A stretch of DNA of 64,000 bases from Pholis gunnellus (Eukaryota; Chordata; Actinopteri; Perciformes; Pholidae), in contig OU342804.1 in the NCBI GenBank assembly GCA_910591455.2, forward strand, positions 31,257,421 through 31,321,420. Direction: 5' to 3'. The notes under the pieces were generated by a model. The model was not told the origin of the DNA. It did no database searches and saw only the letters and a list, made by a program, of their open reading frames with translations. Below, in pieces: positions 8,850 to 20,374 of this stretch (its first letter is position 1; each line of letters begins with the position of its first letter). The position numbers and the translations under genes were made by a program.

Positions 8850-10655
8850 ACACCTTTAGGGGAGGACAAACTGAACACATTACGAGCCAAATTTAGTTCT
8901 CTGCAGATTGTAATTATAGATGAGATTTCCATGGTTGACAATAAACTACTCACATACATTCATGGTCGCCTGCGTCAAATCAAACAAACTGGAGACTTCT
9001 CCCCATTTGGAAAGGTTAGTGTAATAGCCGTTGGTGATTTCTTCCAACTGCCTCCAGTGAAAGGGAAACCACTTTGTACGGATATTGCATCTGATAATTT
9101 ATGGTCCAACAATTTCGAAATGGTGGAGTTGACAACAATTGTGAGGCAAAAAGATCCAGCTTTTGCACAGCTATTAAACCGCTTAAGAACACGATCAAAA
9201 GACAGCCCCATGTCACCAGATGACATTACAATCCTCAAACAATGTGAAACAGGTGAGGATTGCCAAGATTTACATATTTTCCCGACAAATGTGCAAGTGA
9301 ATGCGCACAATGTGAAACAGTTATTCAAATGTTGTCCAGATTATATTGAAATAAATGCCCAGGATTATGAAAATAATAGAAAAACCGGTAAACGAGAGTT
9401 GAAAAGAAAACATCATGCTAAAGTATATCATACATGTTTAACTGAAAAACTGCTTTTGGGGAAAAATGCTCGAGTAATGCTTACAAAAAATGTTGATGTT
9501 ATGGATGGCCTTGTTAACGGCATATGTGGCACCATAACGGATATAATAACTTCAGGTACTAACATTTTTCCTCAAATGATCTATGTTGAATTTGATGATA
9601 AACTAGTTGGCACACAGCGCAGAAAACAAAGTGCATCATTCTCAACACAATTCACGACTTCCACATCTATCAAACCTGAAGAAGATAACGTCAGTAGTAA
9701 TGGAGGCCTGCGACGTCAATTTCCACTAAAACTGGCTTGGGCGTGTACAGTACATAAGGTACAGGGTATTACAGTTGATAAAGCTGTGGTTTCCCTTAAG
9801 AAAATCTTTGCCGCTGGACAAGCATATGTGGCACTGAGTCGTGTAAGAAATCTGTCAGGGTTAGTAATTCAAGATTTTGAGGAGAAAGCTATTTATTGTA
9901 AGGAAAACATTCAACATGCAATTCAACGCATGGAACCATTTTTAACTGACAATATCACACAGCAGAATTTACCTGATCGTGCTCTTAATGTGTTTTTGAT
10001 GAACGTGCAAAGCTTGCCTCGCCATGTGGCAGATTTAACAGTATTTACACAACGTTTGAACGTTCACTGTATTGCTGTTACGGAAACATGGCTACCTGCT
10101 GCTCCCTATACACAGACAATCAACATTGATGGTTTTCATTTTGATAGCTATCCTCGAAGTGCATCATATACTAGTGACAATCAGTCATTGATTGCCTTGC
10201 AAAACCAGCATCATGGTGGCGTTGGCATGTATAGTGCAGACAAGTTGACATACAACATTATCAAGCTACCACATGTCAATTTAGAATGTCTGGTGTACAA
10301 CTGTGTTACTTACAACATATTGATAGCAGTCATCTATCGCCCACCATCATATCCCATGCCATTGTTTAAAGCACATTTAAACAATCTACTTGAATCCTTA
10401 GATACAAAAAGTGATACAATTGCTGTAATGGGAGATTTCAATGACGACATTTTGAAATCCTCAACAATTTGTGATTTCATGACAAATAAGGGGTATATTC
10501 AAGTTGTCGCTCAACCCACTACTGGGAAAGGCACATTAATTGACCACGTGTACATTAAAACAACACAGTATGATACACAAGCTATAGTACTGCCAACATA
10601 TTTCAGTGATCACGATGCAATTGTATGTTCTTTTTCGCATAAAACTGTTGACTAA
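8850..10655 (+). pseudogene. Helentron Rep-helicase C-terminal part: rest of PIF1 helicase plus AP-type endonuclease
   Basis: Same frame as the preceding part, separated only by the TAA at 8847-8849. The first ATG inside is 8931. Helicase motifs continue: IVIIDEISMVD (Walker B Asp 8919), GDFFQLPPV (9033), TIVRQ, WACTVHKVQG (about 9738-9770), AYVALSRVRNLSG (about 9824-9860). From about 9970 comes an endonuclease like that of CR1/L2-type LINEs: MNVQSL (Asn 10002), TETWL (Glu 10083), GDFND (Asp 10434, Asn 10440), IDHVY and SDHDAI (Asp 10608, His 10611). It ends with TAA at 10655. The fusion of Rep, helicase and this endonuclease defines helentrons. The part is otherwise intact, so the stop is probably recent, unless it is read through. 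Confidence 0.85.
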
Positions 10656-10667
10656 AATACAAACAAT

Positions 10668-11037
10668 CAGGTCCGCCGGTGCAAACACTCTGAAGACCAT
10701 CAGGACCAAGCACCGGACCTGGGGTAACAGGGCCTTCTCAGCTGCTGCACCCCCCCTCTGGAACGCCCTCCCCGTCAACATCTGTGAGGCTCCCTCCCTA
10801 TCATCATTTAAACAAGCCCTCAAAACCGACCTTTTCAAACTCTCCTTCACCTGCTAACCTCTGCACCCTACCCTCCACTACATGACCCATTCTCCAGTTC
10901 TTTTTTTTTTTACCAAAAATGTTATGTATGCTCCTCTGGCTCTCTTTTTTTTTGTTTGTTTTGTTTGTCTCTGCCCTATGCAAAGCGTCTTTGTGTACTT
11001 TATATAATATATATATATAATAATTATAATATAAAGG
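10668..11037 (+). mobile_element. L2-type LINE 3' end: reverse transcriptase C-terminus and tail
   Basis: 10671-10857 encodes the last residues typical of L2-clade reverse transcriptases (RTKHRTWGNRAFSAAAPPLW, then NALPVNICEAPSLSSFKQAL and a TDLFKL end). The noncoding end (CCTATGCAAAGCGTCTTTG, 10975-10993) resembles the L2 3' end, and an AT-rich simple tail follows. It is GC-rich, unlike the AT-rich frame before it, and begins about 15 bp after the endonuclease stop. Most likely a 5'-truncated L2 insertion into the helentron 3' region. Confidence 0.7.
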
Positions 11038-11879
11038 TAATATTTTATTATGAAATAACTTTTGAATAGCACTAACATATCCTAAGGAAGAAAACAAATA
11101 ACGTTACTCAATTCCCTTGGTGTATATAATCCCTGGTTTCTTTTCCTACATTAAAACAGCATTTTACTCCATAAATAGAACTTAGTTTGTACAGAATTTC
11201 AAATGAAACATTGTAAAAACTGTACATTAGAACCAAAACATGCTTCACATATTAAGCTTATCTATAAAACCTAATCTATACTGCATAGCATGTACAGTAT
11301 AACACATTAACATGTACTTTGCTCTATAAACACTTCATCCAAAATGCACACACTTATGAGTATTTTACATCTAGGTGAATCATAATAATTCTGTAATATT
11401 AAATATTGCCACTCATATGCTGTTGTTAATGTAGGTTTTGCTTTATCTTCCGTCTAGACCAAAAAAGCAAAAGGCACTGGTAAGTGGTACTCCCAGTTTA
11501 CTGGGATGGGGTTCAACTCGCTGCAGTGTCCTGCTGATTGGATTTGGACTTAGATGAAAGTTAACAAAACAGTAGAATCATGTGCTGTTACATGAACACA
11601 TTAATTTAACACTGTTTTCATTTTAATCTCTACTGCAACATAAGATTGTAGTCTGAAGCATTCACTCTGACATTTAACCTGATTCTCAAGTAGAAGCTCT
11701 GGACAGATCATTTATACTAATGTCGACTGACATGGTTTGAAAACCCACTGTTATCTAACTTTTGCTCTCCAAGCATCTTAGTTTGCACATATTTAGATCA
11801 GAGAAGTCTTTTTCTCATGGTGTGCCCACAAACCCTTTTAATAAGTTCAGTGTTTGGGCCACTGTAGTTATAGAATCCT
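11038..11879. other. AT-rich sequence without recognised genes
   Basis: May contain the rest of the helentron 3' untranslated region and its end, which I could not place. No coding, RNA or repeat signal that I can name. Confidence 0.4.
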
Positions 11880-13735
11880 GCTTACGTCCGTGCTTATCAG
11901 TAGGTGGCGCTATGACTATGAGTTAATATTGTCATGAAGAAGTCCTAAAGTCATGACCGTCAACAAGCATGTCAAGTTTGGGACAGTTTTGACAAAGTAC
12001 AGTTGAGTTACAACAGCTTGATGGATGATGGTGAACCATGTAAAATGGCTGCCACACCAAATCCACGTCGTTTGATGAAACCTAAAGCTTTTAGTAACTT
12101 TTAATCACTAAGGTCTTGAGATTGTTCTGACCAAATTCTAAGTTGATCTGATTAATTCCCTAGGAGGAGTTCGTTAAAGTAGAGCGCCTGGAAATTGCAC
12201 AAACGACACTATAAATTCATACAAAATTCAAAATGGCTGACTTCTGGTTGGGTTTAGAGCTTAGACCCCTAAGACCTTTTTTTAAGTCTATATGTGATAC
12301 ACCTACTTCCCAAATTTTATACATCTAGGTGTGACGTACTGCGAGGGCTGAATCGTCTAAATATTGTAGGGGGCGCCATCGAGCCGACTTGCCTCTGAAG
12401 CATTAAAATCACATCAGATCACTACATTCACGCTTTTAAATGTGTGTGACAAGTTTCGTTATGTTTTGAGCATTTTTGGCCCCTCAAAAACACCTTAATT
12501 TTTCATGGCGAAGAATGCGTAGCCACGGCAACAGCTTTTCACGAAACAACAAGTTTTGAGTAACTTTTCATCACAAAGGTCTTTAGATTGTACTGACCAA
12601 TTTTGAAGTTGATTAGATTATTTCCCTAGGAGGAGTTTGTTAAAGTGCAGCGCCTGGAAATGACAAAAACGACACTAGAAATTCAAAATGAATTCAAAAT
12701 GGGTGACTTCCGGTTGGGTTTAGAGCATGGCCCCAAGAGACTTTTATTTAAGTCCACATGTGATACATGTGCCCACCAAATTTTGTAAATCTATGTGAAA
12801 CGTAGTGCGAGGGCTGCTTCGTCGAAATGTTGTAGGGGGCGCTATTGAGCCGATTTGCCACTCTGAATGAATAAAAGCATATTATATAACTACATTTTGG
12901 GCTTGTAATCTGCGTGCAGAGTTTGCTTATGTTTCGAGCTTTTTTAGCCTCTCAAAATGACCTTCGTTTTTCACGGCGAAGACTGCGTCGCCACGGCAAC
13001 GGCGTTTGACGAAACATCAAAAGCTTCATGACCTGGCATTATGAACTTCTTACATTTGTGTGGAAGTAAGAGAAACTACGTCGGTGCTCGGGCCCTAATA
13101 ATAAACATTACGATTACAATAGGTCCTCCGCTCCGACTACGTCGGTGCTCGGGCCCTAATAATAATAATAAACATTACGATTACAATAGGTCCTCCGCTC
13201 CGACTACGTCGGTGCTCGGGCCCTAATAATAAACATTACGATTACAATAGGTCCTCCGCTCCGACTACGTCGGTGCTCGGGCCCTAATAATTCCTACAGA
13301 TACAATAGGGACCTCGCGGACCCGACGTTGTCAGTGCTCGGGCCCTAATAATTCCTACAGATACAATAGGGACCTCGCGGACCCGACGTTGTCGGTGCTC
13401 AGGCCCTAATAATAATTCCTACAGATACAATAGGGACCTCGCGGACCCGACGTTGTCGGTGCTCGGGCCCTAATAATAATAATTCCTACAGATACAATAG
13501 GGACCTCGCGGACTCGACGTTGTCGGTGCTCGGGCCCTAATAATTCCTACAGATACAATAGGGACCTCGCGGACCCGACGTTGTCGGTGCTCGGGCCCTA
13601 ATAATTCCTACAGATACAATAGGGAGCTCGCGGACCCGACGTTGTGGGTGCTCGGGCCCTAATAATAATTCCTACAGATACAATAGGGACCTCGCGGACC
13701 CGACGTTGTCGGTGCTCGGGCCCTAATTACCAGAT
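11880..13735 (+). mobile_element. Modular interspersed repeat, copy A
   Basis: Noncoding sequence built from recurring words: TAGGTGGCGCTATGACT (11902), AGGAGGAGTT..GTTAAAGT (12161, 12631), TTGTAGGGGGCGC (12366, 12832), CATGGCGAAGAATGCGT and CACGGCGAAGACTGCGTCG, GCCACGGCAAC. The words come back about every 450 bp, so the element is itself an array of diverged monomers. It ends in the 60-bp minisatellite at 13077. The same words occur at 27.5-31.1 kb and, reversed, at 15.2-16.1 and 18.5-19.1 kb. It resembles a common teleost repeat whose family name I cannot give. Confidence 0.7.
13077..13727 (+). repeat. Minisatellite of about 60-bp units, two subtypes
   Basis: Each unit ends GTCGGTGCTCGGGCCC and is joined to the next by a variable (TAA)n/TAATAAT linker. 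Subtype 1 (three units plus a partial one, 13077-13285) carries AAACATTACGATTACAATAG. Subtype 2 (seven units, about 13285-13727) carries TTCCTACAGATACAATAGGG and CCTCGCGGACCCGACGTTGT. Copy D at 29.4 kb has a single subtype 2 unit in the same terminal place, so the number has changed after dispersal. Confidence 0.9.
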
Positions 13736-15057
13736 CAGCAGAGTAAGTGTCTACAATGGAACCTGTTTCAGTTTGCCATTAGTTACTACTGTTTACAGCA
13801 AGTCACTGAGCTGACTTTGGGTATGTGATTAGATAATAACACTAGGCCGGACATTTGCAAGCTGGAGAGCATCATGGTATTTCGGGTTCAACCCCTCCTG
13901 CACGACAAAGTTGTTCCCTTTGTATCTGAACAGGTAAGTGTTTAGAAGGTCCAAAGAATCCATAAAGCCAGCACCTCTGAGAGATGAAGTACAGATCCTT
14001 CAAAAGAATTTGTAGTATGTATAGATATATCCAGAGCAGAGTTATTGGTGTCAGTCCTGTCAGAGAGCCTCTCCCAGAATGAACATGTATGCTGCTCACT
14101 AGATAAAAGTGTAAGACAACTGATAATACTGGCTCTATGTAGCTTTTGGAGATTATAGTCAAATGTCAGGTTTGGACCTTCAAAAGATGAACAGTCTGAG
14201 TATCTACATTCCTGCGGAGCAGAAGGACACATCCAATTATGAATAAACAACTTATGGAAACTGAGTTTTGATGCAAGAAAACATGTATCTTAATTGATGT
14301 GTTATGCTGAGCTAACATGTTTATTAATGGGAATAGTGCTTTGACATGAGGGTTTTAGACCTAAGAGACCTAAGAATACTATGATTTATTGTGATATAAT
14401 CCACATCTATGAGTAAATTAGTTTCTATTACAGTCAATTTCAACTGTCATGTAGTTTAAATACTCATGCTAATGAATAGGCCTATCCTTTTATATTCATC
14501 ACTTGGTAAGATCCTGCTCCTGATGTATTTTCAAATACAGTACGTATCTTTTATGTCCCCAGAGATCGTTAACAGAGATTTGAATGCACACTCCTAGTAA
14601 TTTGTATACATATTTTTAATCTACCTCAACTTTTGTCTCAACCAAAGCACCGAAGACCATCCTGTCTGTTCCATGAAGGGGGAGCAACCTCCTCCTCTTG
14701 TTCCCTCTTGTCTCTCACACAAGTCACTGATTTGTACTGAAATGCTGAGATTGATGAAGCTAGCGTAAGTTCATGCAGGACACAGAAGTTATACGCCCCA
14801 GCTGTAACCAGCTGACAGCCAGCCGATTGAATCATAGCTTCCAATCGGCCACGCACCAATCACAGCCCACTCTCACTTCAAGGTGGTTTATTGAAATATG
14901 GCATCCTCCTCACTGATTCATTCTACATCTACGCTGTTACAGACTGCACTGCTGGCGAAGCTTCGCCTCCTCCACCCCAGCCTCCACCTCTTTGTTAGTT
15001 CATCTTCTGGCAAATGGTTGAAATGTATTTAAAAAATGTACCTCTGTCCTGTAAACC
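13728..15057. other. No recognised gene
   Basis: The - strand between 14250 and 13870 has about 100 open codons with ordinary amino-acid composition, but no motif I know and no convincing splice pair. I left it uncalled. Confidence 0.4.
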
Positions 15058-15080
15058 CGGGGGGGGGGGGGGGGGGGGGG
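15058..15080 (+). repeat. Poly-G run
   Basis: About 22 consecutive G after AAACCC. A candidate G-quadruplex on the + strand and a likely sequencing-error spot. Confidence 0.9.
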
Positions 15081-15189
15081 ATATTGCTCAGTGCTCCCAG
15101 TCTTAGCTCAGTAGCTGCTGGCTAATCCTGACTGAAATTAATTTAGTTGTAATGCAATAAAAATATTTTCAGTACATTCTTCAGACCTG

Positions 15190-16130
15190 TATGATGAAAA
15201 GAGTGTTTTTGTGGAACGACATAGCCATGGTGTGGTGGCATTTTGCTCTAATTGCCATGAAATAAGAAGTCATTATAACTCAAAGGTACATTGGCCAATA
15301 TGGCCAAAATTTCTCATGCTTCACAAAAGTCCAGGCCTGAACATATCTACATGACAACATTGACTCATACTACCACCCCTACACTTTAACCCCGGCCCTT
15401 TTGTAACCCAAGAACCATTTGTCGTATATACTTGTGGGAGGCATGATTCTACTCAGCAGAGAGTTTGCGTTTCAGTGATGTCGATTTTCCCCGCCCCCTA
15501 CAACATAGCCCTGCCCCTTTTATAACAAACTTGCCATTTGTCGTATACCCTTGTGTGGGATATAATTTAATTCAGCACTGTGTTCATGTTTCATTGGTGT
15601 GGGTTTCCCTGCCCCCTAACACTTAGCCCCGCCCCTTTCAAAAGGATTCTGTCGTATTCTGATGATATCTACTACACATTTTCAGATCTTTTCCAGATTT
15701 CACATGGTTGATAAGACTCCAGGCCTGAGGACATATACAGGCCAATTTTGAATCAAAGTCATAGTGCCACCTCTGGTTACAGGAAGTCCAGTCGCTGCAC
15801 TTTGGCTTGCTACGCTTAGTAGGTAAAAAAGATCCACATCAAATTTTTTCCACACAGATGTACGACTTTCATGATTTCAGCCCACAAAGTTTTTGACCTT
15901 TTGTGGAACGCCTTTGCCGTCGTGATGTATCCTTTGCCATGAAAAATGAAACTGTCTTTGAGGGGCTAGAGATGCTCGAAACAAAACCAAACTTGGCACA
16001 CACATTCAAAGTCCAAAATGACGTCACCTGATGTGGTTGTGGTGCTTGGGATTGGAAGGGGGGCTCGATAGCGCCTCCTATAACATTTTGAGAAAGCAGC
16101 CTTTGCAGTACGTTTAACCAATTTCAGCAA
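15190..16130 (-). mobile_element. Modular interspersed repeat, copy B (reverse)
   Basis: Reverse complements of the family words: GCGCCTCCTATAACATTTTG (16070-16089), CCATGAAAAATGAA (15938), ACCTCTGGTTACAGG. The part at 15376-15613 holds two tandem units of about 118-121 bp sharing CCATTTGTCGTATA and CCCCGCCCC/CCCTGCCCC. Confidence 0.6.
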
Positions 16131-16245
16131 ACATCCCAGTATGATTTAATGCAAAAAAATTAAGGTATCAAACACGCATTACTACTTTGCAGTTAAATAT
16201 TTAACATTTATTCCAACACTTATTTTTGTCACCCTCACAGGCAAT

Positions 16246-16329
16246 TCAGTATAATATATATACACAGTATATATATATATATCATATATTAATATTCAGT
16301 ATAATATGAAACACACACACACATACATA

Positions 16330-16366
<37 letters not shown>
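16246..16366 (+). repeat. AT-rich (TA)n microsatellite
   Basis: Interrupted TATATA runs, the longest at about 16322-16366, with a short (CA)n block at 16311-16322. Confidence 0.85.
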
Positions 16367-16367
<1 letters not shown>

Positions 16368-16567
16368 CTATGATGAGTTTTCACTGTTAATTTACCATCT
16401 CAATTAAATGTTGATGCCTCCATTACCAAGTTAAGAAGAAAAGATGTTCACTTTGCCTAATATGTAGCTTGACAGAGTTCTCCATGTGTGCCCCAGTGTT
16501 CTCATTTTTCCTTACCTCCTCATCCCTCACTCCCGTAACTGTCTGTGCTGGATCTGTCCCCGTTGTT

Positions 16568-17904
16568 TTAAAACCTCTTCCACTCCTCTAGGACGTCGGC
16601 GTCCTCGATCCCTTCCCCTTCCGTTCTTACGGCTTGTTTACGAAAATTACGTCACAAAACATGGCCGTGTTTGGTATCCCAGCATGCACAAAATCCTTAT
16701 CTTTGCAAAGAAAACATCAATTTTCTTTTATTCCTTATGGATTTTTTTCAAAAGGATCCCAAACACACACTGTCCAAAGTTGCCATGACCGCTGCAAGTC
16801 GGGTCTTGCAAGTCGGGTCACTTTACTAGTGAATGTGCTAGCGGATGCTACCATGGAGTTAGCGGCTGCAGAAAACGCTGGTATTTATAGAACAAACCAA
16901 ATACAATTACAATATAAGCCGTCAAACAATGCGGTCATATTTTTCACTTTTCATGTGCAGCTCTTTTCTGAAGCTTCATTATGGTGTGTCTGTGTCTAAA
17001 AATGACTTTGGCGATCATAATAACACCGGTTTTCAACACTGCACTATGTTAGCATCTGGTTCAGCATTTTGTGTTCACTGACAGTAATGTATTGAAGCCA
17101 GGAGACCGAGCTATCTTTACCTGCCCTGAAAACGTGGATTTGCTCCGTTTTTGTTTGACTGCATTTCATTAGTAACAGCTAGCGATATGTTTAGGCTTGT
17201 CAAGCCCTTCGTCTAGAGGAGACTTCAGGCTTTCTAACGGTGTATTGCATGTGCACATTTAGCTGTCCTGGGGGTGTAAACAGTCTCGCGTAACGGAGCT
17301 ACTCGCATACTCAGTCGTGCGTTCGGTTGTGGCTATTACGCACAGCAAGTCTGCTACTTACATACCACGTCTTCGACCATATATACTTAGTTTTTGCAAT
17401 TTGCAATGGCTGAAAATAAAAGGGAAATAATATAATAGCAAAATGTAAAGGAAAAAACACCTTTAGTGTGTCAGAATATCATTTGGTTATCATGTGTCCA
17501 TTTGGATCTCCAAATATCCTTTAGAGCTCCGCCTGGATCTCTTCATGGAAAGGAACACTGTAGAGTGGTCATACTTTGTCCAATCTTCTTCAAATTTGAG
17601 GCAGGTGTTTACTGATAGTGTAGTTACAGCCCTATGCTGTCCTTTACCGGTACAGATTCAGCCAAAGGCAGTTATTTATACTGAAAGATACTTTTTTATT
17701 TTAGGCGGACAAAAATCTTCCAATTTTTACTGTCTTCAAAGGCCCACTGCTCTGTTTCTGTATGACCTACAGGTCTACAGACACTTTCACAAGGAACTTT
17801 AGGGGGGTTTCTTTCTGGAAAAACCTCATTGATGCATATAGTCAAAGTGGTATGTCATTTTAGGCGTTGTTGCTCCAAAATAGGGGGGGAGTGGAAGAGG
17901 TTAA
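16568..17904. mobile_element. Candidate non-autonomous piggyBac-like element, about 1.33 kb
   Basis: The left end reads TTAA-AA-CCTCTTCCACTCC (16568-16586) and the right end GGAGTGGAAGAGG-TTAA (17888-17904). This gives a perfect 13-bp inverted repeat flanked by TTAA on both sides, as piggyBac insertions have. Two extra A bases on the left are unexplained. No transposase frame inside; the longest open stretches are about 100-120 codons and look random. The TTAACCTCTT start is shared with copies at 34.06 and 45.67 kb. Confidence 0.5.
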
Positions 17905-18430
17905 GTTATTAACATGACTGCATCCAGCTAGCCAAACCTGTCTGGTGTACAGCTAGTAGAGAAGCTTCGCATGTAATGCTTCCCTTTCCCGCTAGTCTGC
18001 TGTCTGATTGTGAGGTCAGACTGATTTGGGATCAGCTCTTTCACTGTAGTTTCTCCTCAAAGTTCTCCTCTCAAACGGGTCTTGGAGGAGTAGTGCTGGC
18101 TGGCGCTGGCGCTCGCCTGTAAACTTCTCCTGAAGAGACCGTGCAGCTTGGGGCCAAATCGTTATGGCCCCACTCTGAATCTATTTGAGGACCCTGATTG
18201 GCTAAATTGTATGTCACTCATTTCTATCTTTCATCAGCAATTGGCTAAACTGTTTCATAGACCCGCCTCGGTTCTGAGACGTGCACACAAGCGGAGATGA
18301 CGAGCAGACATGCTGCATACAAAATCCGCTTCAAAATAAAAGCACAGGATTTTTTTTTTTTCTTCTTCTTCTTCTTTTGGGGGGGAGCTCAAGGTGGGGC
18401 CAGGCCCCATGGCCCTCTATTGACCAGCCG
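17905..18430. other. Unassigned DNA ending in a probable DNA-transposon terminus
   Basis: A T-run with (CTT)n at 18352-18377 is followed by a G-run and GACCAGCCGCCACTGCG at about 18421. Read on the - strand this gives CGCAGTGGCGGCTGGTC, similar to ends of fish DNA transposons. I found no matching second end. Confidence 0.3.
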
Positions 18431-18479
18431 CCACTGCGTTTAACCTAGATGTACACCATTTGTACACTTATTTCACTTA

Positions 18480-19060
18480 TAGTCCAGAGAAATATTCTCT
18501 TGGAGCCATGCCCTAAACCCAACAGGAAGAGGGCCATTTTGAATTTTGTGTGCATTTTCCCTGCATTTTTGGCCATTTCCAGGTGCAATACTTTAACAAC
18601 CTCCTCCTAGGGAATTTATCAGATCCACTTTAAATTTGGTCAGTACAATCTTAAGACCTTTGTGATTAAAAGTTATCAAAAGCTTTACGTTTGAGTCAAT
18701 GGTGTAGCCGTGGCATGGGGGCAATTTCAAGTGATTCGCCATGAAAAAACAAGTTTATGTATAGTAATTCCACTGGACTTACTCAAATCTGTCCCAAACT
18801 TGTCATGCTTGATAAAAGTCATGGTCTGATAATATCTACAAGCCAATTTTTACACCTAGTCATATTGCCATCTACTGGCAACAGGAATTCAGCGTTATGT
18901 GATAGACAGCATCCACTTTATGTGACATTTACACAATGTGGTCTACACTTGATATAGAGCACCATAATGCATTCTTGCGCATGTTCCCTAGCGCCACATA
19001 GTGGATGCAGGAAGTGGTGGAATACTTGCAATACATCATTTCCAGCACCACACACTCCAC
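18480..19060 (-). mobile_element. Modular interspersed repeat, copy C (reverse)
   Basis: Reverse words CCTCCTCCTAGGGAATTTA (18600), AACAGGAAGAGGGCCATTTTG (18521), GCCATCTACTGGCAACAGG (18869). The segment at 18890-19010 matches the reverse complement of 27545-27680 (shared words CACTATGTGGC, CTCTATATCAAGT). Confidence 0.65.
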
Positions 19061-19227
19061 AGGAATTTGGATCAGTGTTGTATGACAGATGGACAGGCCA
19101 ACCATATGAACCGTAGGAAAAGCAACTGACTAGTTGATGAAAATATTTTTAGTTGTGATGCATTGTAATGATCACTGAGTGGTCATCAGCTTACACAGCT
19201 TATGTTTGTTTCCCATGCATGACAAGT

Positions 19228-19278
19228 TAGTGTGTGTGTGTGAGTGAGAGAGAGAGAGAAAGAGAGAGAGAGGGGGGA
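19228..19278 (+). repeat. (TG)n/(GA)n simple repeat
   Basis: GTGTGTGTG followed by an AGAG-rich block and a short G run. Confidence 0.85.
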
Positions 19279-19495
19279 GGGTGAGTAAGGGGGTTGAAGG
19301 ATTTGATCTACAGCAGGTTGAGGTGAACATGAGAAGGGTCAGTAATCCAGCTTCTTAGGTTTCGTGTTAATCGCTCTTAAAGGAAGTGTTCTGAGGTTCC
19401 CACACACAGTACAATGAGGCTAGTCTTGGCTCTTGGAATGCTGTTAAAGCTACCTGCCACCATCATGCAGCCATTCCACAAGTCTTCCTTCCTGT

Positions 19496-19640
19496 ACACT
19501 GTAAAATGTAATTGATGACCTTACTTAAAAAAATAAGTGACCGTAACTCATTTCTGCTTAATTAGCTGTGTATACTGAAAGAAACTTGGTAAAGAACACT
19601 TTCTGGTGAGTAAAGTTGTGAAACTCATTAGCTCAAGTAA
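19496..19640. mobile_element. Fragment of a small fish DNA transposon
   Basis: ACTGTAAAATGTAATTG and TTACTTAAAAAAATAAGTG resemble a common AT-rich teleost non-autonomous element. Judged from memory only; no second end found. Confidence 0.3.
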
Positions 19641-19832
19641 CCTTTAATATAAAAAAATCAGTGAGGTGGAACCATCCGCAAAGTCCTGAGAAACTCGAGA
19701 CCGAACTCGGCCGCACTTGACGAATACACATGCGCAGTTCATCACTTGACCACTGAAACCTTTCTTTGCTTGAGGCGTAATGGCGGATGCCCGAAGCGGG
19801 AAGAGAGCGCTGCTTTGTCAAGTTATTTGAAG
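19640..19832 (+). other. Possible first exon of the SAM-type gene
   Basis: A GC-richer block ends in a strong donor (GAAG|GTAAGTTT at 19832/19833). The ATG at 19781 opens only 16 codons, MADARSGKRALLCQVI, before TGA. The block may be 5' untranslated sequence of the gene whose coding exon lies at 20375, or part of an old repeat. Inference from position and donor only. Confidence 0.25.
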
Positions 19833-20109
19833 GTAAGTTTCAGCTACAAAATAAAATAAAATGTCACTGGCTATCTCTTTAGCAAACCTAGTCGGCCTTT
19901 TGCCGTATTCTCTATCTGTTAATTAGGGGTTGGAGGTTAACTTTTTGTCTTAAATTTTTTTGAAAGCTAGCAAACAATAAAGCTAACCTAGCTAACACTA
20001 GCCCGTGCCAACCCTGCTACAATAAGTGGAAATCTTTAAGCCCGAGCTCCCCCGAAAACGGGGGCGGTGGAGAAAAGCTTAGCATATACCGTTGAAAAAA
20101 ATGCACTTC

Positions 20110-20195
20110 ATATTTTTACTGTACATTGTAGCGAACAAATTTCCCCTTGCGGCATGAATAAAGTATATATCTATCTATCTCATCTATCTTGTAAA
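20110..20195 (+). mobile_element. Retrotransposon 3' tail with (ATCT)n
   Basis: AACAAATTTCCCCTTGCGGC, then AATAAAGTATATATCTATC and further ATCT units. This is the usual 3' end of a teleost LINE/SINE: a polyadenylation-like signal followed by a tetranucleotide tail. It sits in the interval between the two SAM-type exons. Confidence 0.55.
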
Positions 20196-20374
20196 GAACC
20201 ATATGTCACCCGGCACACATTATCTAATGTTGATACAGCAATTGCAGTAACTTATGTTCAATCTGGAAGCCATTGTAACACTAGTTTTCTGCACAGTGTG
20301 ACATAGTATTTTGTTATTTTTTTTAATGTAGGTCCAATATGACTAAATCTTAATTGTCCTACTCTTTCCTTTAG

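Noticed and set aside
13041..13727. CRISPR-like array
   Set aside because: Units are head-to-tail with no unique spacers, and the setting is a vertebrate genome. It is a minisatellite.
13872..14250. About 100 open codons on the - strand with ordinary composition
   Set aside because: No recognised motif, no convincing splice boundaries and overlapping competing frames; not enough to call a gene.
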